From assembly GCA_016712375.1 (NCBI GenBank), contig JADJRE010000005.1:62001-126000 (forward strand): a stretch of DNA of 64,000 bases. Direction: 5' to 3'. Each line of letters begins with the position of its first letter. Position 1 is the first letter of the stretch. Origin of the DNA: Rhodospirillales bacterium (lineage in GTDB: Bacteria > Pseudomonadota > Alphaproteobacteria > Rhodospirillales > Defluviicoccaceae). The position numbers and the translations under genes are program-made. This document shows positions 49,166 through 60,898 of this stretch, piece after piece. The notes below the pieces were generated by a model. That model saw only the letters and a program-made list of their open reading frames with translations, was not told the origin of the DNA and ran no database searches.

Positions 49166-49180
49166 GTTCCCTCCCGGTTG
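49166..49180. promoter_or_regulatory. Possible degenerate LexA (SOS) box between ssb and uvrA
   Basis: GTTC-CCTCCCG-GTTG has exactly the spacing of the alphaproteobacterial LexA site GTTC-N7-GTTC but one mismatch in the second half. It is located in the ssb/uvrA divergent promoter region where such a box is expected. Evidence is weak because the pattern is short. Confidence 0.3.
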
Positions 49181-49383
49181 AAGCCGTCGCGCCTGGTCGC
49201 GCCGGGGCGAGAGTACAACCAAAGCCAGCCCGCCCGCCACCGGCAACTGCGCGGCGCCGTTTCCGGTCCGCCGCTGCGGGCTGAGCGTACATCCGGCAGC
49301 GGCGCCGGCGGACGGGGCGCGCGGGACTACCTCGCCGCCGCCAGCCGGCGTATCCTGCGGCGCTGCTCCACCTGGGAGAAGGC

Positions 49384-52232
<2,849 letters not shown>

Positions 52233-52239
52233 AAGGCGT

Positions 52240-53350
52240 CCGCGTCTTTGCAGTTGCAGTTGAGAAGAGCAATGCGTCCTCCACCGTCGTCTTCGGCTTC
52301 GCCCCAGCCGACGTGCGGGACATGGTCGCCGCGCTCTCCCCCGCAGCACCCGTTACCAGTGTAGCCGGCCGCGTTGGCACGGTTACGCTTGGGAAGACCG
52401 ACGTCGGACTTGCGAACGTCACCGACGATGTTCAGATCAGGGCGGACTTCGGATATTCAGTCAAGGCCGCACCGGCCTCTGGCGACAAGCTGATCATCAG
52501 GGATCAGACCGATGGCCAGCCGAAGATTGTCGATTGGAATCAACTTGCGAGCGGCACAGCTTCGGTAAGCTCCGTCTACGGCCGTGGAGGGGCGGTGGTC
52601 GCCCAGGCGGGCGATTACACCGCCGAACAGATCACAGACACCCCTAACAAGGTGCTGATGACGGCGACGGAGCGGACGAAGCTGACCGGGATTGCTGCCG
52701 GAGCGCAGGTCAACCCGATCCGGGTGACCGCCGCCGAAAAGACTGCTGCCACCTCCGTCACCGTCCGCGGCTTTGCTCCTGCCGATGTGCGCGACATGGT
52801 GGCGGCATTGGCGCCGGCCGCTGCAGTTTCCAGCGTAGCCGGCCGCACTGGCGCAGTGGTTTTGAGCAAGGCAGATGTCGGACTTCCCACTGTCACTAAC
52901 GATCCCCAGCTTCGGGCTGATCTTGGCTATGCGACCAAAGGAGTACCGGCGGCTGGCGACAAGCTGGTCATCAAGGATCAGTCCGATGGGCAGCCGAAGC
53001 TCATCGATTGGAACCAACTGCCCACCGGATCCGTGACCTCGGTATATGGGCGCACCGGTCCCGTGGTCGCTCAGGCCGGCGACTACACAGCCGATCAAAT
53101 CGCTGAGACGGCGGCGAAGGTGCTGATGACGGTCGCGGAACGCACAAGACTGGCGGGCATGGAGAACGGCGCGCAAGCCAACCCACCTTCGATTACCGAT
53201 GCGGAGAAAGCGTTGCCGTCGCAGACGACTACCTTCCGCTCGTTTTCACCGAAGGACATCGCCGATCTTGTCGCTTCAATCGCCGCTACCAGCGTGCATG
53301 TCGTCGACGGTGGCAGTGCCACGACAGTCTTCGCCGGCGCTGCGGCCTGA
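52240..53350 (+). pseudogene. 5'-truncated phage-tail-fibre repeat protein fragment
   Basis: An open frame begins inside the end of uvrA and continues to TGA 53350, with a possible GTG start at 52313 but no ribosome site. It consists of repeats: 'GFAPADVRDMVAAL' (twice), 'DKLIIRDQTDGQPKIVDWNQ' / 'DKLVIKDQSDGQPKLIDWNQ', 'GAVVAQAGDYTAEQI' / 'GPVVAQAGDYTADQI', 'ERTKLTGIAAGAQ' / 'ERTRLAGMENGAQ', and 'FRSFSPKDIADLVA'. The same units occur in the tail-fibre-like gene at 25.45-26.58 kb, in the opposite orientation. The N-terminal attachment domain is missing here. It is likely a relic moved by recombination, though expression by read-through from uvrA is possible. Confidence 0.6.
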
Positions 53351-53409
53351 CGTTCTTTACGAGCGATCCGGCGACGAGGGTCTGCATGCCGTCGTCGCCG
53401 GTGCTCATT

Positions 53410-53877
53410 TCACTCACTGCTTGCGTGGCTTTTACCGTGTAGCGCAGCCCGCATCGTGTGCCACGCCAACGTTGCGCAGCGGATCCGGACGGGGAACGCC
53501 CGCACTCCAGACAGCACGCGCAGCTGATCCACCGCCGCCCGATCTTGTTCCGGCACGTCAACCTCGTCGGGGTGGTTGGTGCCGCACATGGTTTCCAACG
53601 CAGCAAACAGCTGTTCCGCCCTAGCTGCCGAGCGGCCGCGCAGCAGATCGGTCATCAGCGAAGCAGATGCGAGCGCAATCGCGCACCCATGGCCGATGAA
53701 ACCCGCTTCGGCGATGACCCCATCGTCAAGTCTCAGAAACACCGTCAGCTGATCGCCGCACATCGGATTGTCACCGTGCGCACTGAGACTGGCGTCTTCA
53801 AGCCTGTGAAAGTTGTGCGGTGCACGCGCGTGCTCCAGGATCACCGACTGATAGAGGTCCCGTAAATCATCGCGCAT
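53410..53877 (-). CDS. sufU: SufU-type iron-sulfur cluster assembly protein
   Basis: 155 residues from ATG 53877. The IscU/SufU fold has the ligand motifs 'GDNPMCGDQLTVFLRL' (Cys with preceding Asp), 'GFIGHGCAIALASASLMTDL' (Cys) and 'RIRCATLAWHTM' (Cys). The insertion between the second and third Cys ('FAALETMCGTNHPDE') is typical of SufU-like proteins. SufU accepts persulfide sulfur from SufS, usually with zinc. The ATG overlaps the sufS stop (ATGA), so the pair is translationally coupled. Confidence 0.92.
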   Translation of the reverse strand: MRDDLRDLYQSVILEHARAPHNFHRLEDASLSAHGDNPMCGDQLTVFLRLDDGVIAEAGFIGHGCAIALASASLMTDLLRGRSAARAEQLFAALETMCGTNHPDEVDVPEQDRAAVDQLRVLSGVRAFPVRIRCATLAWHTMRAALHGKSHASSE

Positions 53878-55163
53878 CAACCGAACACCTCGCCAACTTC
53901 GCCCAGTCCTGCCACCAGTGCGTCGACATCTTCCGTCGTGTTGTAAAGGCCGAACGAGACGCGCGCCGTCGCTGGCACGCTCAAGCGCTGCATCAGCGGC
54001 TGGGCGCAATGGTGGCCAGCTCGGATCGCGATGCCCGAGCCGTCGAGGACGGTGGCGACGTCGTGCGGATGGACACCATCCATGGTAAACGAAATGATCC
54101 CCGCCCGCCCATCTTCGTGGTTACCTCCTGCCCCTATAACGCGCAGGCCAGGTACCGTTGCCAAGCCCTCAAGGGCGTAAGCTCGAAGCGCGGCTTCGTG
54201 CCCGCAGATCCTCGCGAGGCCGAGGTCGGTCAGATAGTCGCAGGCGGCAGCAAGGCCGTTCGCCTCAATGATGGGTGGCGTACCCGCCTCGAAGCGATGC
54301 GGTGGATGCTTTAACGTCGTTTGCTCGAAGGTGACGGAGGCGATCATCTCTCCACCGCCTTGATAGGGCGGCATTGCAGCCAGCAGCTCGCGCCTCCCCC
54401 ACAACACCCCGATGCCCGTCGGCCCGTACATTTTGTGGGCGGAAAAAGCGTAGAAATCAGCGCCGATTGCCTGAACGTCGACGAAGCGGTGCGGCACCGC
54501 CTGACAACCGTCGACCAGCAAGTGGGCACCCACCGCGTGCGCCATCCGTGCGATCGTAGCAATCGGCAGCACGGTGCCCAGTACGTTGGAGACATGAGTG
54601 ACCGCGACCAGACGAGTGCGTGATCCCAGCATCGCCTCCAGCTGGACAAGGTCGAGGGTGCCGTCGTCCGCGATCGGTGCAACCTTCAGCACCGCACCAG
54701 TGGACTCCCGTAGCAACTGCCAGGGCACGATGTTCGAGTGATGCTCCAACTCAGTGACGATGATTTCATCGCCGGACGAGATGAAGCTGCGGCCAAAGCT
54801 GGCGGCGACCAGGTTGATCGCTTCGGTAGCGCCCCGAACAAAAATCACTTCATCGGCCCCGCTGGCGCCGATGAACTGTGCTACTCGCAGGCGTGCTTCT
54901 TCGTAGGCCTGTGTTGCTGCGTAGCCGAGGGTGTGAACACCTCGATGGACATTGGCATAACGAGTTTCAGAGAAGCTGCGCATCGCATCGAGCACACGGC
55001 GAGGCTTCTGAGCCGTGGCGGCGGTATCAAGCCACACCAACGGCCTGCCATTTACCGGCCGTGACAGGATGGGAAACTCTTCGCGCGGCGCTCGATACGG
55101 CGGCCCACCTACCGCCGCGGTTCCGCTGAGCTCCCGTGTCTTGCTTGTTTCGCTTGCCTGCAT
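53877..55163 (-). CDS. sufS: Cysteine desulfurase, SufS type
   Basis: 428 residues from ATG 55163 (the ORF extends to 55214 without family similarity). A PLP-dependent class V aminotransferase fold: 'VNGRPLVWLDTAATAQKPRR', 'IFVRGATEAINLVAASFGRS', 'VTELEHHSNIVPWQLL', the Lys of 'AFSAHKMYGPTGIGVLWG' binding PLP, and the active Cys in 'IAIRAGHHCAQPLMQRL'. It releases sulfur from cysteine as persulfide. Followed by sufU with a 4-base overlap; sufBCD are not in the window. Confidence 0.94.
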   Translation of the reverse strand: MQASETSKTRELSGTAAVGGPPYRAPREEFPILSRPVNGRPLVWLDTAATAQKPRRVLDAMRSFSETRYANVHRGVHTLGYAATQAYEEARLRVAQFIGASGADEVIFVRGATEAINLVAASFGRSFISSGDEIIVTELEHHSNIVPWQLLRESTGAVLKVAPIADDGTLDLVQLEAMLGSRTRLVAVTHVSNVLGTVLPIATIARMAHAVGAHLLVDGCQAVPHRFVDVQAIGADFYAFSAHKMYGPTGIGVLWGRRELLAAMPPYQGGGEMIASVTFEQTTLKHPPHRFEAGTPPIIEANGLAAACDYLTDLGLARICGHEAALRAYALEGLATVPGLRVIGAGGNHEDGRAGIISFTMDGVHPHDVATVLDGSGIAIRAGHHCAQPLMQRLSVPATARVSFGLYNTTEDVDALVAGLGEVGEVFG

Positions 55164-55251
55164 CCTCAAACCCTTGTGGCGGGCACGGCAGCGATCCTCT
55201 CGCCATTTCGCCACGTATCAGCTGCGTATTGCATATACGGAATCCAACGAG

Positions 55252-55986
55252 ATGACCGCACCCATTCTGATCTTCGGGGGCTCCGGCGGAGTTGGAGCAG
55301 CGCTCGCCAGCCGACTTTTGGTCCGAGGATTGCCTATACACATTGCTGCCCGAGACCCTGAACGGTTGGCGCAGTGCTCGGCGAAGTTGGGCGGCTGCCG
55401 CTACACGGTCTGCGACGCGGCGGATGAGGCCTCGCTCGCCAACGCCGTCGCTGAGGCTTCCGCTTCAGGTGGCGGGCTCTCCGGCCTGGCGTGGTGCGTC
55501 GGTTCAATCGTTCTGAAGCCGCTCAAGCGCGCCACCGCCGACGACTTCCTCGCTGCGTTCAGACTCAACGTGGTGGGTGCGGCACTGGCGATACAGGCAG
55601 CAGAGCAAGCGTTGAGGCTTGCTCGCGGTTCGGTCGTGCTGTTCTCCTCCGTCGCCGCCGGTTCAGGCTTTCCCAATCACCCAGTTATCGCCGCGGCAAA
55701 AGGTGCAGTTGAAGCATTGACGCGCTCACTCGCCGCCGACTTGGCACCGGAGGTTCGCGTGAATTGTATAGCCCCCAGCCTAGTGCGAACGCCATTGGCG
55801 GCGGCATTAACATCGAGCGAGCAAATGGCGAAGTCGATTGCCGCCCTCCACCCTTTGCCTCGGCTTGGCGAGGCGGATGATATAGCTGCCGCAGCGGCTT
55901 TTTTTCTAACGGGCGACAGTGACTGGATCACCGGCCAGGTACTGTCGGTGGATGGTGGTCGCGGCACGGTCCGAACCAAGGGCTGA
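55252..55986 (+). CDS. SDR family protein with a non-canonical active site
   Basis: 244 residues from ATG 55252. The Rossmann motif 'ILIFGGSGGVGAALASRLLV' and the C-terminal 'WITGQVLSVDGGRG' mark an SDR. The Ser is present ('VVLFSSVAAGSGFPNH'), but the YxxxK position reads 'VIAAAK', so the catalytic Tyr is absent while Lys remains. Either catalysis is modified or the protein is a cofactor-binding partner. Its stop overlaps the start of the flavoprotein gene (TGATG), and the third gene is an FeS photolyase; such SDRs recur beside this photolyase class. Divergent from sufS. Confidence 0.82.
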   Translation: MTAPILIFGGSGGVGAALASRLLVRGLPIHIAARDPERLAQCSAKLGGCRYTVCDAADEASLANAVAEASASGGGLSGLAWCVGSIVLKPLKRATADDFLAAFRLNVVGAALAIQAAEQALRLARGSVVLFSSVAAGSGFPNHPVIAAAKGAVEALTRSLAADLAPEVRVNCIAPSLVRTPLAAALTSSEQMAKSIAALHPLPRLGEADDIAAAAAFFLTGDSDWITGQVLSVDGGRGTVRTKG

Positions 55987-57017
55987 TGCGTACTGCAAAC
56001 CGGCTGCCGCGCGTTGCGGTTATTGGTGCGGGCATTGCCGGTCTGGCTTGCGCGCGACTGCTCGCAGCTCATCGCCATGCCGTCACCATCTTCGACAAGG
56101 GTCGCGCACCCGGAGGGCGCATATCCTCCCGCCGTGAAAATGGCATCTTCTTCGATCACGGCGCCCAGTATTTTACTGCCCGCCATAGGCGCTTCTGCCG
56201 TATCGTTGAACGTTGGCGCTCGGATGGGCTCGTAGCACGCTGGGGCGGTCGCATCGTCGTCATCGGCGATAGCGGCGCCATGGCGATATGCAGTTCTGAC
56301 GAACGCTGGGTGCCGATGCCCTCCACCAGCGCGCTTGCTCGCAAGCTTGCCGACGGGCTGCCGCTCGTCCTTGGGCGCAGGCTGACCGGGGCGGAGCGGC
56401 GCGGCGATGGCTGGTGGCTGTTCTTCGCATGCGGCGAGCGTGCGGGTCCTTATGACACCCTGCTGTTGACGCTGCCCGCACCACAGGCGGTGCCGCTGCT
56501 AGGCGCTTCACCTGACCTCGCTGCTCGTGCCGCCCAGGCGAAGATGCAGCCATGCTGGGCGGTCCTGATCGCGCCTGAACGCCCGTTGGCTTTGCCGTTC
56601 CACGGCGCCTTCGTTTTAAACGGCCCGCTTTCGTGGATCTGTCGCAATTCCTCGAAGCCTGGACGTGGGCAAGCCGAAGCTCTGGTGCTGCATGCATCTG
56701 CCGAATGGTCCAATGCGCATCTGGAAGATGAACCGGCAACCGTCGCAGTGATGCTGGCCCGCAGCATGGCCGCGATTACCGGTGCCGACCTGGGCGATCC
56801 CCTGGTCCTCTCGGCGCACCGTTGGCGTTATGCGCGGGCGGAGGTTCCGCTGAAGGAGCCGTGGCTCTATGACGCCGAGTTGTGCATTGGCGCCGCCGGC
56901 GACTGGTGCCTGGGCGGGCGCATCGAGGATGCCTTCCTTTCGGGCGAAGGTTTAGCGGCTCGGGTTCTCGGAGTTCAGCTTGCGTCTCCCCTGGAACCGC
57001 TGCCGGCGGAGAAGTAA
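55986..57017 (+). CDS. FAD-dependent oxidoreductase, renalase-like
   Basis: A 343-residue flavoprotein. 'RVAVIGAGIAGLACARLLAA' is the dinucleotide-binding motif, followed by 'VTIFDKGRAPGGRISSRR' and 'FFDHGAQYFTARHRRF', which are characteristic of the renalase-like amine-oxidase subfamily. The C-terminal 'CIGAAGDWCLGGRIEDAFLS' binds FAD. Substrate unknown; renalases oxidise isomeric dihydronicotinamides, so cofactor repair is one idea. It is overlapped at both ends: TGATG with the SDR and TAATG with the photolyase, implying a strict operon. Confidence 0.87.
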   Translation: MRTANRLPRVAVIGAGIAGLACARLLAAHRHAVTIFDKGRAPGGRISSRRENGIFFDHGAQYFTARHRRFCRIVERWRSDGLVARWGGRIVVIGDSGAMAICSSDERWVPMPSTSALARKLADGLPLVLGRRLTGAERRGDGWWLFFACGERAGPYDTLLLTLPAPQAVPLLGASPDLAARAAQAKMQPCWAVLIAPERPLALPFHGAFVLNGPLSWICRNSSKPGRGQAEALVLHASAEWSNAHLEDEPATVAVMLARSMAAITGADLGDPLVLSAHRWRYARAEVPLKEPWLYDAELCIGAAGDWCLGGRIEDAFLSGEGLAARVLGVQLASPLEPLPAEK

Positions 57018-58552
57018 TGCAGCAGCGAGGGGCGCTTCGCTTTGTGCTGGGCGACCAGCTCTCCCGCGATCTATCCAGCCTCGGCGATCTCGATCCGGCG
57101 GCGGACGTCGTGCTGATGACGGAAGTGATGGGGGAGTGCACCTATGTCCGGCACCATCCCAAGAAAATCGTCTTTATCCTCTCGGCGATGCGGCATTTCG
57201 CGCAAGTGTTGCGCGATAAAGGCATCAACGTTGACTACCGGACGCTCGACGACCCCCATAACACGCACAGCTTCCGCAGCGAACTTGTTGCCGCTGTTCG
57301 CCGGCATGCTCCTGAACGGGTTGTCGTCACTGAGCCGGGCGAATGGCGCATCTGGGAAGACATGCAGAGCTGGGAGACGGCCTGCGGTGTGCCGGTGGAA
57401 CTCCGACCTGACGACCGGTTCATCGCCTCGCACCGCTTTTTCTCGACGTGGGCATGCGGTCGTCGGCAGTTGCGGATGGAGTTCTTTTATCGAGAAATGC
57501 GCAAGCGCACCGGTCTGCTGATGGAGGACAGCGGAGAACCGGTAGGAGCACGCTGGAACTTCGACGCCGATAACCGCAGGAGGTTGCCGGATAGCTTGCA
57601 GCTACCGCCCCCCTCCCGCTTCGCAGCGGACGTGTCGACTCGCGCGGTGATCGATCTAGTGCAAAGCAGATTCACCCAGCACTTCGGAGACGTCGAGCCG
57701 TTTGAATTCGCGGTAAGCGCCGACGACGCCGAAACGGCGTTCAGCCAGTTTCTGCGGAACGCCCTTCCGCACTTCGGTGACTACCAGGACGCCATGCGGC
57801 AGAACGCGCCCACGCTGTATCACGCCCGGATCGGTCTTTATCTCAATGCGGGTCTACTTGATCCCATCGATGTGTGTCGTCGGGCTGAGGCGGAGTTCAA
57901 AGCCGGAAGGGCGCCGCTCAATGCGGTTGAGGGGTTCATCCGCCAGATCCTGGGCTGGCGAGAATACGTTCGCGGCATCTACTGGCTGAAGATGCCAGGT
58001 TATGCTGCAACTAACTACCTTGGCGCATCACGGCCGCTGCCGGCGTTCTGGTGGACAGGCGAGACGGAGATGAACTGTCTTGCCCAATGCATCGGCCAGA
58101 CGAAACGGGAAGCCTATGCGCACCACATCCAGCGGTTGATGGTAACCGGCAACTTCGCTTTACTCGCGGGCCTGGCTCCTAAGGAAGTGTGCGAGTGGTA
58201 CTTGATTGTATATGCCGATGCGTACGAATGGGTGGAGCTGCCCAATACCCAGGGCATGGCGCTGTTCGCCGATGGCGGAATAATGGCTTCGAAGCCCTAT
58301 GCGGCGAGCGGCAAGTACATCGACCGGATGTCCGACTACTGCCGCCATTGCCAATACGACGTTCGCCGTGCAACCGGGCCTGGAGCGTGTCCATTTAACT
58401 TTCTCTACTGGAACTTCCTGGCTGAAAACCGCGATCGTTTGCGAAGTAACCAGCGGATGACGCTCATCCTGAAGAACCTCGACCAGATGCCGGCGGAGCG
58501 ATTGGCGGCGATCCGGGAACAGGCTCAAGCCTTTCTCAACGGCCTGCAATAA
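57017..58552 (+). CDS. Iron-sulfur bacterial cryptochrome/(6-4) photolyase (FeS-BCP, PhrB class)
   Basis: 511 residues from ATG 57017. The N-terminus 'LRFVLGDQLSRDLSSLGDLD' and 'VLMTEVMGECTYVRHHPKKI' are hallmarks of the prokaryotic FeS-BCP class. The FAD-binding C-terminal part has 'GFIRQILGWREYVRGIYW', 'RLMVTGNFALLAGLAPKEV', and the cluster cysteines are in 'YCRHCQYDVRRATGPGACPF' together with Cys in 'ETEMNCLAQC', so a [4Fe-4S] cluster is expected. Characterised members repair (6-4) photoproducts or act as light sensors. It overlaps the flavoprotein stop by one base (TAATG). Confidence 0.93.
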   Translation: MQQRGALRFVLGDQLSRDLSSLGDLDPAADVVLMTEVMGECTYVRHHPKKIVFILSAMRHFAQVLRDKGINVDYRTLDDPHNTHSFRSELVAAVRRHAPERVVVTEPGEWRIWEDMQSWETACGVPVELRPDDRFIASHRFFSTWACGRRQLRMEFFYREMRKRTGLLMEDSGEPVGARWNFDADNRRRLPDSLQLPPPSRFAADVSTRAVIDLVQSRFTQHFGDVEPFEFAVSADDAETAFSQFLRNALPHFGDYQDAMRQNAPTLYHARIGLYLNAGLLDPIDVCRRAEAEFKAGRAPLNAVEGFIRQILGWREYVRGIYWLKMPGYAATNYLGASRPLPAFWWTGETEMNCLAQCIGQTKREAYAHHIQRLMVTGNFALLAGLAPKEVCEWYLIVYADAYEWVELPNTQGMALFADGGIMASKPYAASGKYIDRMSDYCRHCQYDVRRATGPGACPFNFLYWNFLAENRDRLRSNQRMTLILKNLDQMPAERLAAIREQAQAFLNGLQ

Positions 58553-58594
58553 AGCCTACGGTGTCGCAGGCGCGATCCAACTTGCGCTGCCGTT

Positions 58595-59506
58595 TCAAGC
58601 GGCGAGCGGGACCGTCTTTTCCAGAACCTGAAATGCGTCGTGACGAACGTGGTTCTGCTTCATCTCGTCTCGAAGCAGGTCCTCGCTGACGATGCCCTTA
58701 TCCACGCATTCCCGAAGCAGCCCAAAGAAGAATCGCTCCTGATTTGGATCGGGATGCGGCACGTAGCTGCCTAGAAAGGCGTAGTCGCCGAACACTCTGC
58801 GCCGGACCTGATTGATCCAGCCCAGCACGACGAATCCCGATGGCTTCTCCGGCGGCATGAAATCCACCGGCAACCCCGTCTTCCACGGCTGCGTCTTGCG
58901 CTTGGTCATGTGGACCATCTTCGTCGCCGGCGTCAGCTTGTCGAGGTCGTTCCACTCGTTCTCCAAAACCCCGATCGACTCCCGCGGTTCATACAACAGA
59001 CCGATCCACTTGGCGTAATCACGCGTCCGCTCGAACAGTGCGGCGAAGTCGCGCTCGACGTTCCAGTGCGAGAGCTTGCTGCAATCCAGCAGCATCACGC
59101 TCGTCGCCATGACGCCCTTTTTCTCCTTATAGCCGGAGCGCGGGCGAGCCATCACCGCTGCCCCCCGCATGTCGCGTGAGAGCAGGTCGCAAACGTCGCC
59201 AACCGCGAACACGTCCGGGTCGATGGCCACCGCCCGGCCTTCATAGCCCATCAGCTGCGGCGGCAGGAAGCGGGTCGGGGTAAATGACTGCAGGTCTTCC
59301 ATGTGCCACTGCCGGGTCACCCCGTCGCGCAGGTACTCCAGGCCCTCGCGCTCCCAAAGGAATGGGTAGTCCTTGGTGTGCATGATGCGCACGTCGAACG
59401 CATCCGGGCTCTTGGAGTTACGGCGCAGCGAGTATTCGGCTACCAGCGCACCGACGATCTGCTTGTGGTTGGTCTGGATAAAGACGGTTGGTTTCACGAG
59501 CGGCAT
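58595..59506 (-). CDS. Glycosyltransferase-like protein (GT8-like)
   Basis: 303 residues from ATG 59506 ('MPLVKPTVFIQTNHKQIVGA'). The pattern 'EGRAVAIDPDVFAVGDVCDL' resembles the DxD nucleotide-sugar site of GT-A fold transferases, with 'FDVRIMHTKDYPFLW' before it and 'GVMATSVMLLDCSKLSHW' after, as in GT8-like proteins. The acceptor is unknown. It is 67 bases downstream of the ELM1-family gene in the same orientation and may act with it on a surface glycan. The ORF extension to 59689 is unlikely, because it overlaps the neighbouring gene. Confidence 0.68.
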   Translation of the reverse strand: MPLVKPTVFIQTNHKQIVGALVAEYSLRRNSKSPDAFDVRIMHTKDYPFLWEREGLEYLRDGVTRQWHMEDLQSFTPTRFLPPQLMGYEGRAVAIDPDVFAVGDVCDLLSRDMRGAAVMARPRSGYKEKKGVMATSVMLLDCSKLSHWNVERDFAALFERTRDYAKWIGLLYEPRESIGVLENEWNDLDKLTPATKMVHMTKRKTQPWKTGLPVDFMPPEKPSGFVVLGWINQVRRRVFGDYAFLGSYVPHPDPNQERFFFGLLRECVDKGIVSEDLLRDEMKQNHVRHDAFQVLEKTVPLAA

Positions 59507-59573
59507 TCCACTGATTGCTGCATCTGCGATACCTAGCGATGTAGCAGAAGCGTGGGCGGGCGGCAAGGCGCCC

Positions 59574-60734
59574 TCACCTGAGGTTGAACATCGCGCGGAT
59601 TCGGGAAGCGACTTTCGGCACATTGTCGGGGGCGGGTGACGCTGCTGTGTTGAAGGGCCGACCGAGGGGAACGGCAAAGCCGCCATCAATCAAAGCTCGA
59701 TGCACGGCCTCGAATTCCCGCGAGTAACCGATCAGGCCCCAGTCATAGAAAGCGTCGCCGAGCCAGGTGAGTGGTCCGCCGCCGTCGCCGCCCGCAGCGG
59801 GCTGGAAGATGTCGGCCAGCCGCTTTCTCAGGCTTGGCCAAGGACCGGGCGATACCGGAAGCGGGAATAGGGCGAGCGGCTTACCAAGACGAGCAACCTC
59901 GACCAGCATTGAAACGCTGTCGCCAGTCACAACAAAGCGGTCGGCCAACCCGAGCAGCCCCTGATAGGGATTGTCGGTGGCATTCGGCGTCCAGCAAAAC
60001 AGCCGGCTGCCGGCCGGCAGCTCTGCCTCGAGCGTGGCGACGATGTCCGGTGGCGTTCGTCGACTGGTAGAGACGAATAACGCTCCGGCGCTACCGGTGC
60101 TTTCGCGCAGTGCCGCCAGGAAGGCACGGGTGACGGCGGCGTTAAACACGAACGGCTTGGTTGGCCCGCCGACAAATACCGCGGTGAGTGGTCGCGCCAG
60201 TGAAGCCAGACGCTCCCGCCATGCGGCGGCTCCCGCCGCGACCTTGTCAGGATCGACACGCATCAGCGGCAGATCCAGGCGCATCACGTTGTCACGCTCC
60301 GGCAGCCGATACTGTGGAGTCGCCAGCACCAGATCAAAGTCGCGCAACATCCGACGCGGTCGGCCGACGATCACCACTTTGGTACGGCCACCCGACTGAG
60401 CCTTGATCCACATCGCCGCCATCGATGGCCTTCGGCCCACAGTCAGCACCAGGTCCGGCCAGGGGGGGTCGAGCACGTCGGAAGCTGACCGGTCGACGTG
60501 ATACAACGAGGGTTTGAACGGCGGCTTGCCAGTCTGGTACTGCGCGAGAAAGCGCAGGACCTTGCGTTCGATGGGCCAGCCGAGGGCCTCGGCGACAACC
60601 TCTACCTGCGCATTGTCGCCCAGCTTGTCGCCGATCACCAGCCAGACATGTGGGCTGGCCGGCGCCGGCTCTGGCTCGGATGGCCGGATTGGAAGCGGGC
60701 TGTTTTTCCGGGTAGAGGCTTCAGGGGGAACCAT
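59574..60734 (-). CDS. Mitochondrial fission ELM1 family protein (COG3660)
   Basis: A 386-residue protein with the ELM1/COG3660 pattern: 'HVWLVIGDKLGDNAQVEVVA', 'WPDLVLTVGRRPSMAAMWIK', 'LTAVFVGGPTKPFVFNAAVT', 'ADRFVVTGDSVSMLVEVARL' and 'PLALFPLPVSPGPWPSLRKR'. The fold is GT-B-like. Bacterial members often sit in cell-envelope or sugar clusters, and a glycosyltransferase role has been proposed by others, but none is proven here. It is divergent from rfbD and upstream of the GT8-like gene. Confidence 0.85.
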   Translation of the reverse strand: MVPPEASTRKNSPLPIRPSEPEPAPASPHVWLVIGDKLGDNAQVEVVAEALGWPIERKVLRFLAQYQTGKPPFKPSLYHVDRSASDVLDPPWPDLVLTVGRRPSMAAMWIKAQSGGRTKVVIVGRPRRMLRDFDLVLATPQYRLPERDNVMRLDLPLMRVDPDKVAAGAAAWRERLASLARPLTAVFVGGPTKPFVFNAAVTRAFLAALRESTGSAGALFVSTSRRTPPDIVATLEAELPAGSRLFCWTPNATDNPYQGLLGLADRFVVTGDSVSMLVEVARLGKPLALFPLPVSPGPWPSLRKRLADIFQPAAGGDGGGPLTWLGDAFYDWGLIGYSREFEAVHRALIDGGFAVPLGRPFNTAASPAPDNVPKVASRIRAMFNLR

Positions 60735-60898
60735 GTCCCGAGGCTAACGGATCATCGACATGCTGCAAATACTGCTTATGATCCACGCCGCACGCGAGGG
60801 AGATGGCAGGAGGAGGCTTTGATCCATTTACGGGTGGAACGAAGCTGCATCATCTGCGCCGCGGGAGCGATTCGCCGGTGCGGCCTCGAGCATCGCGG

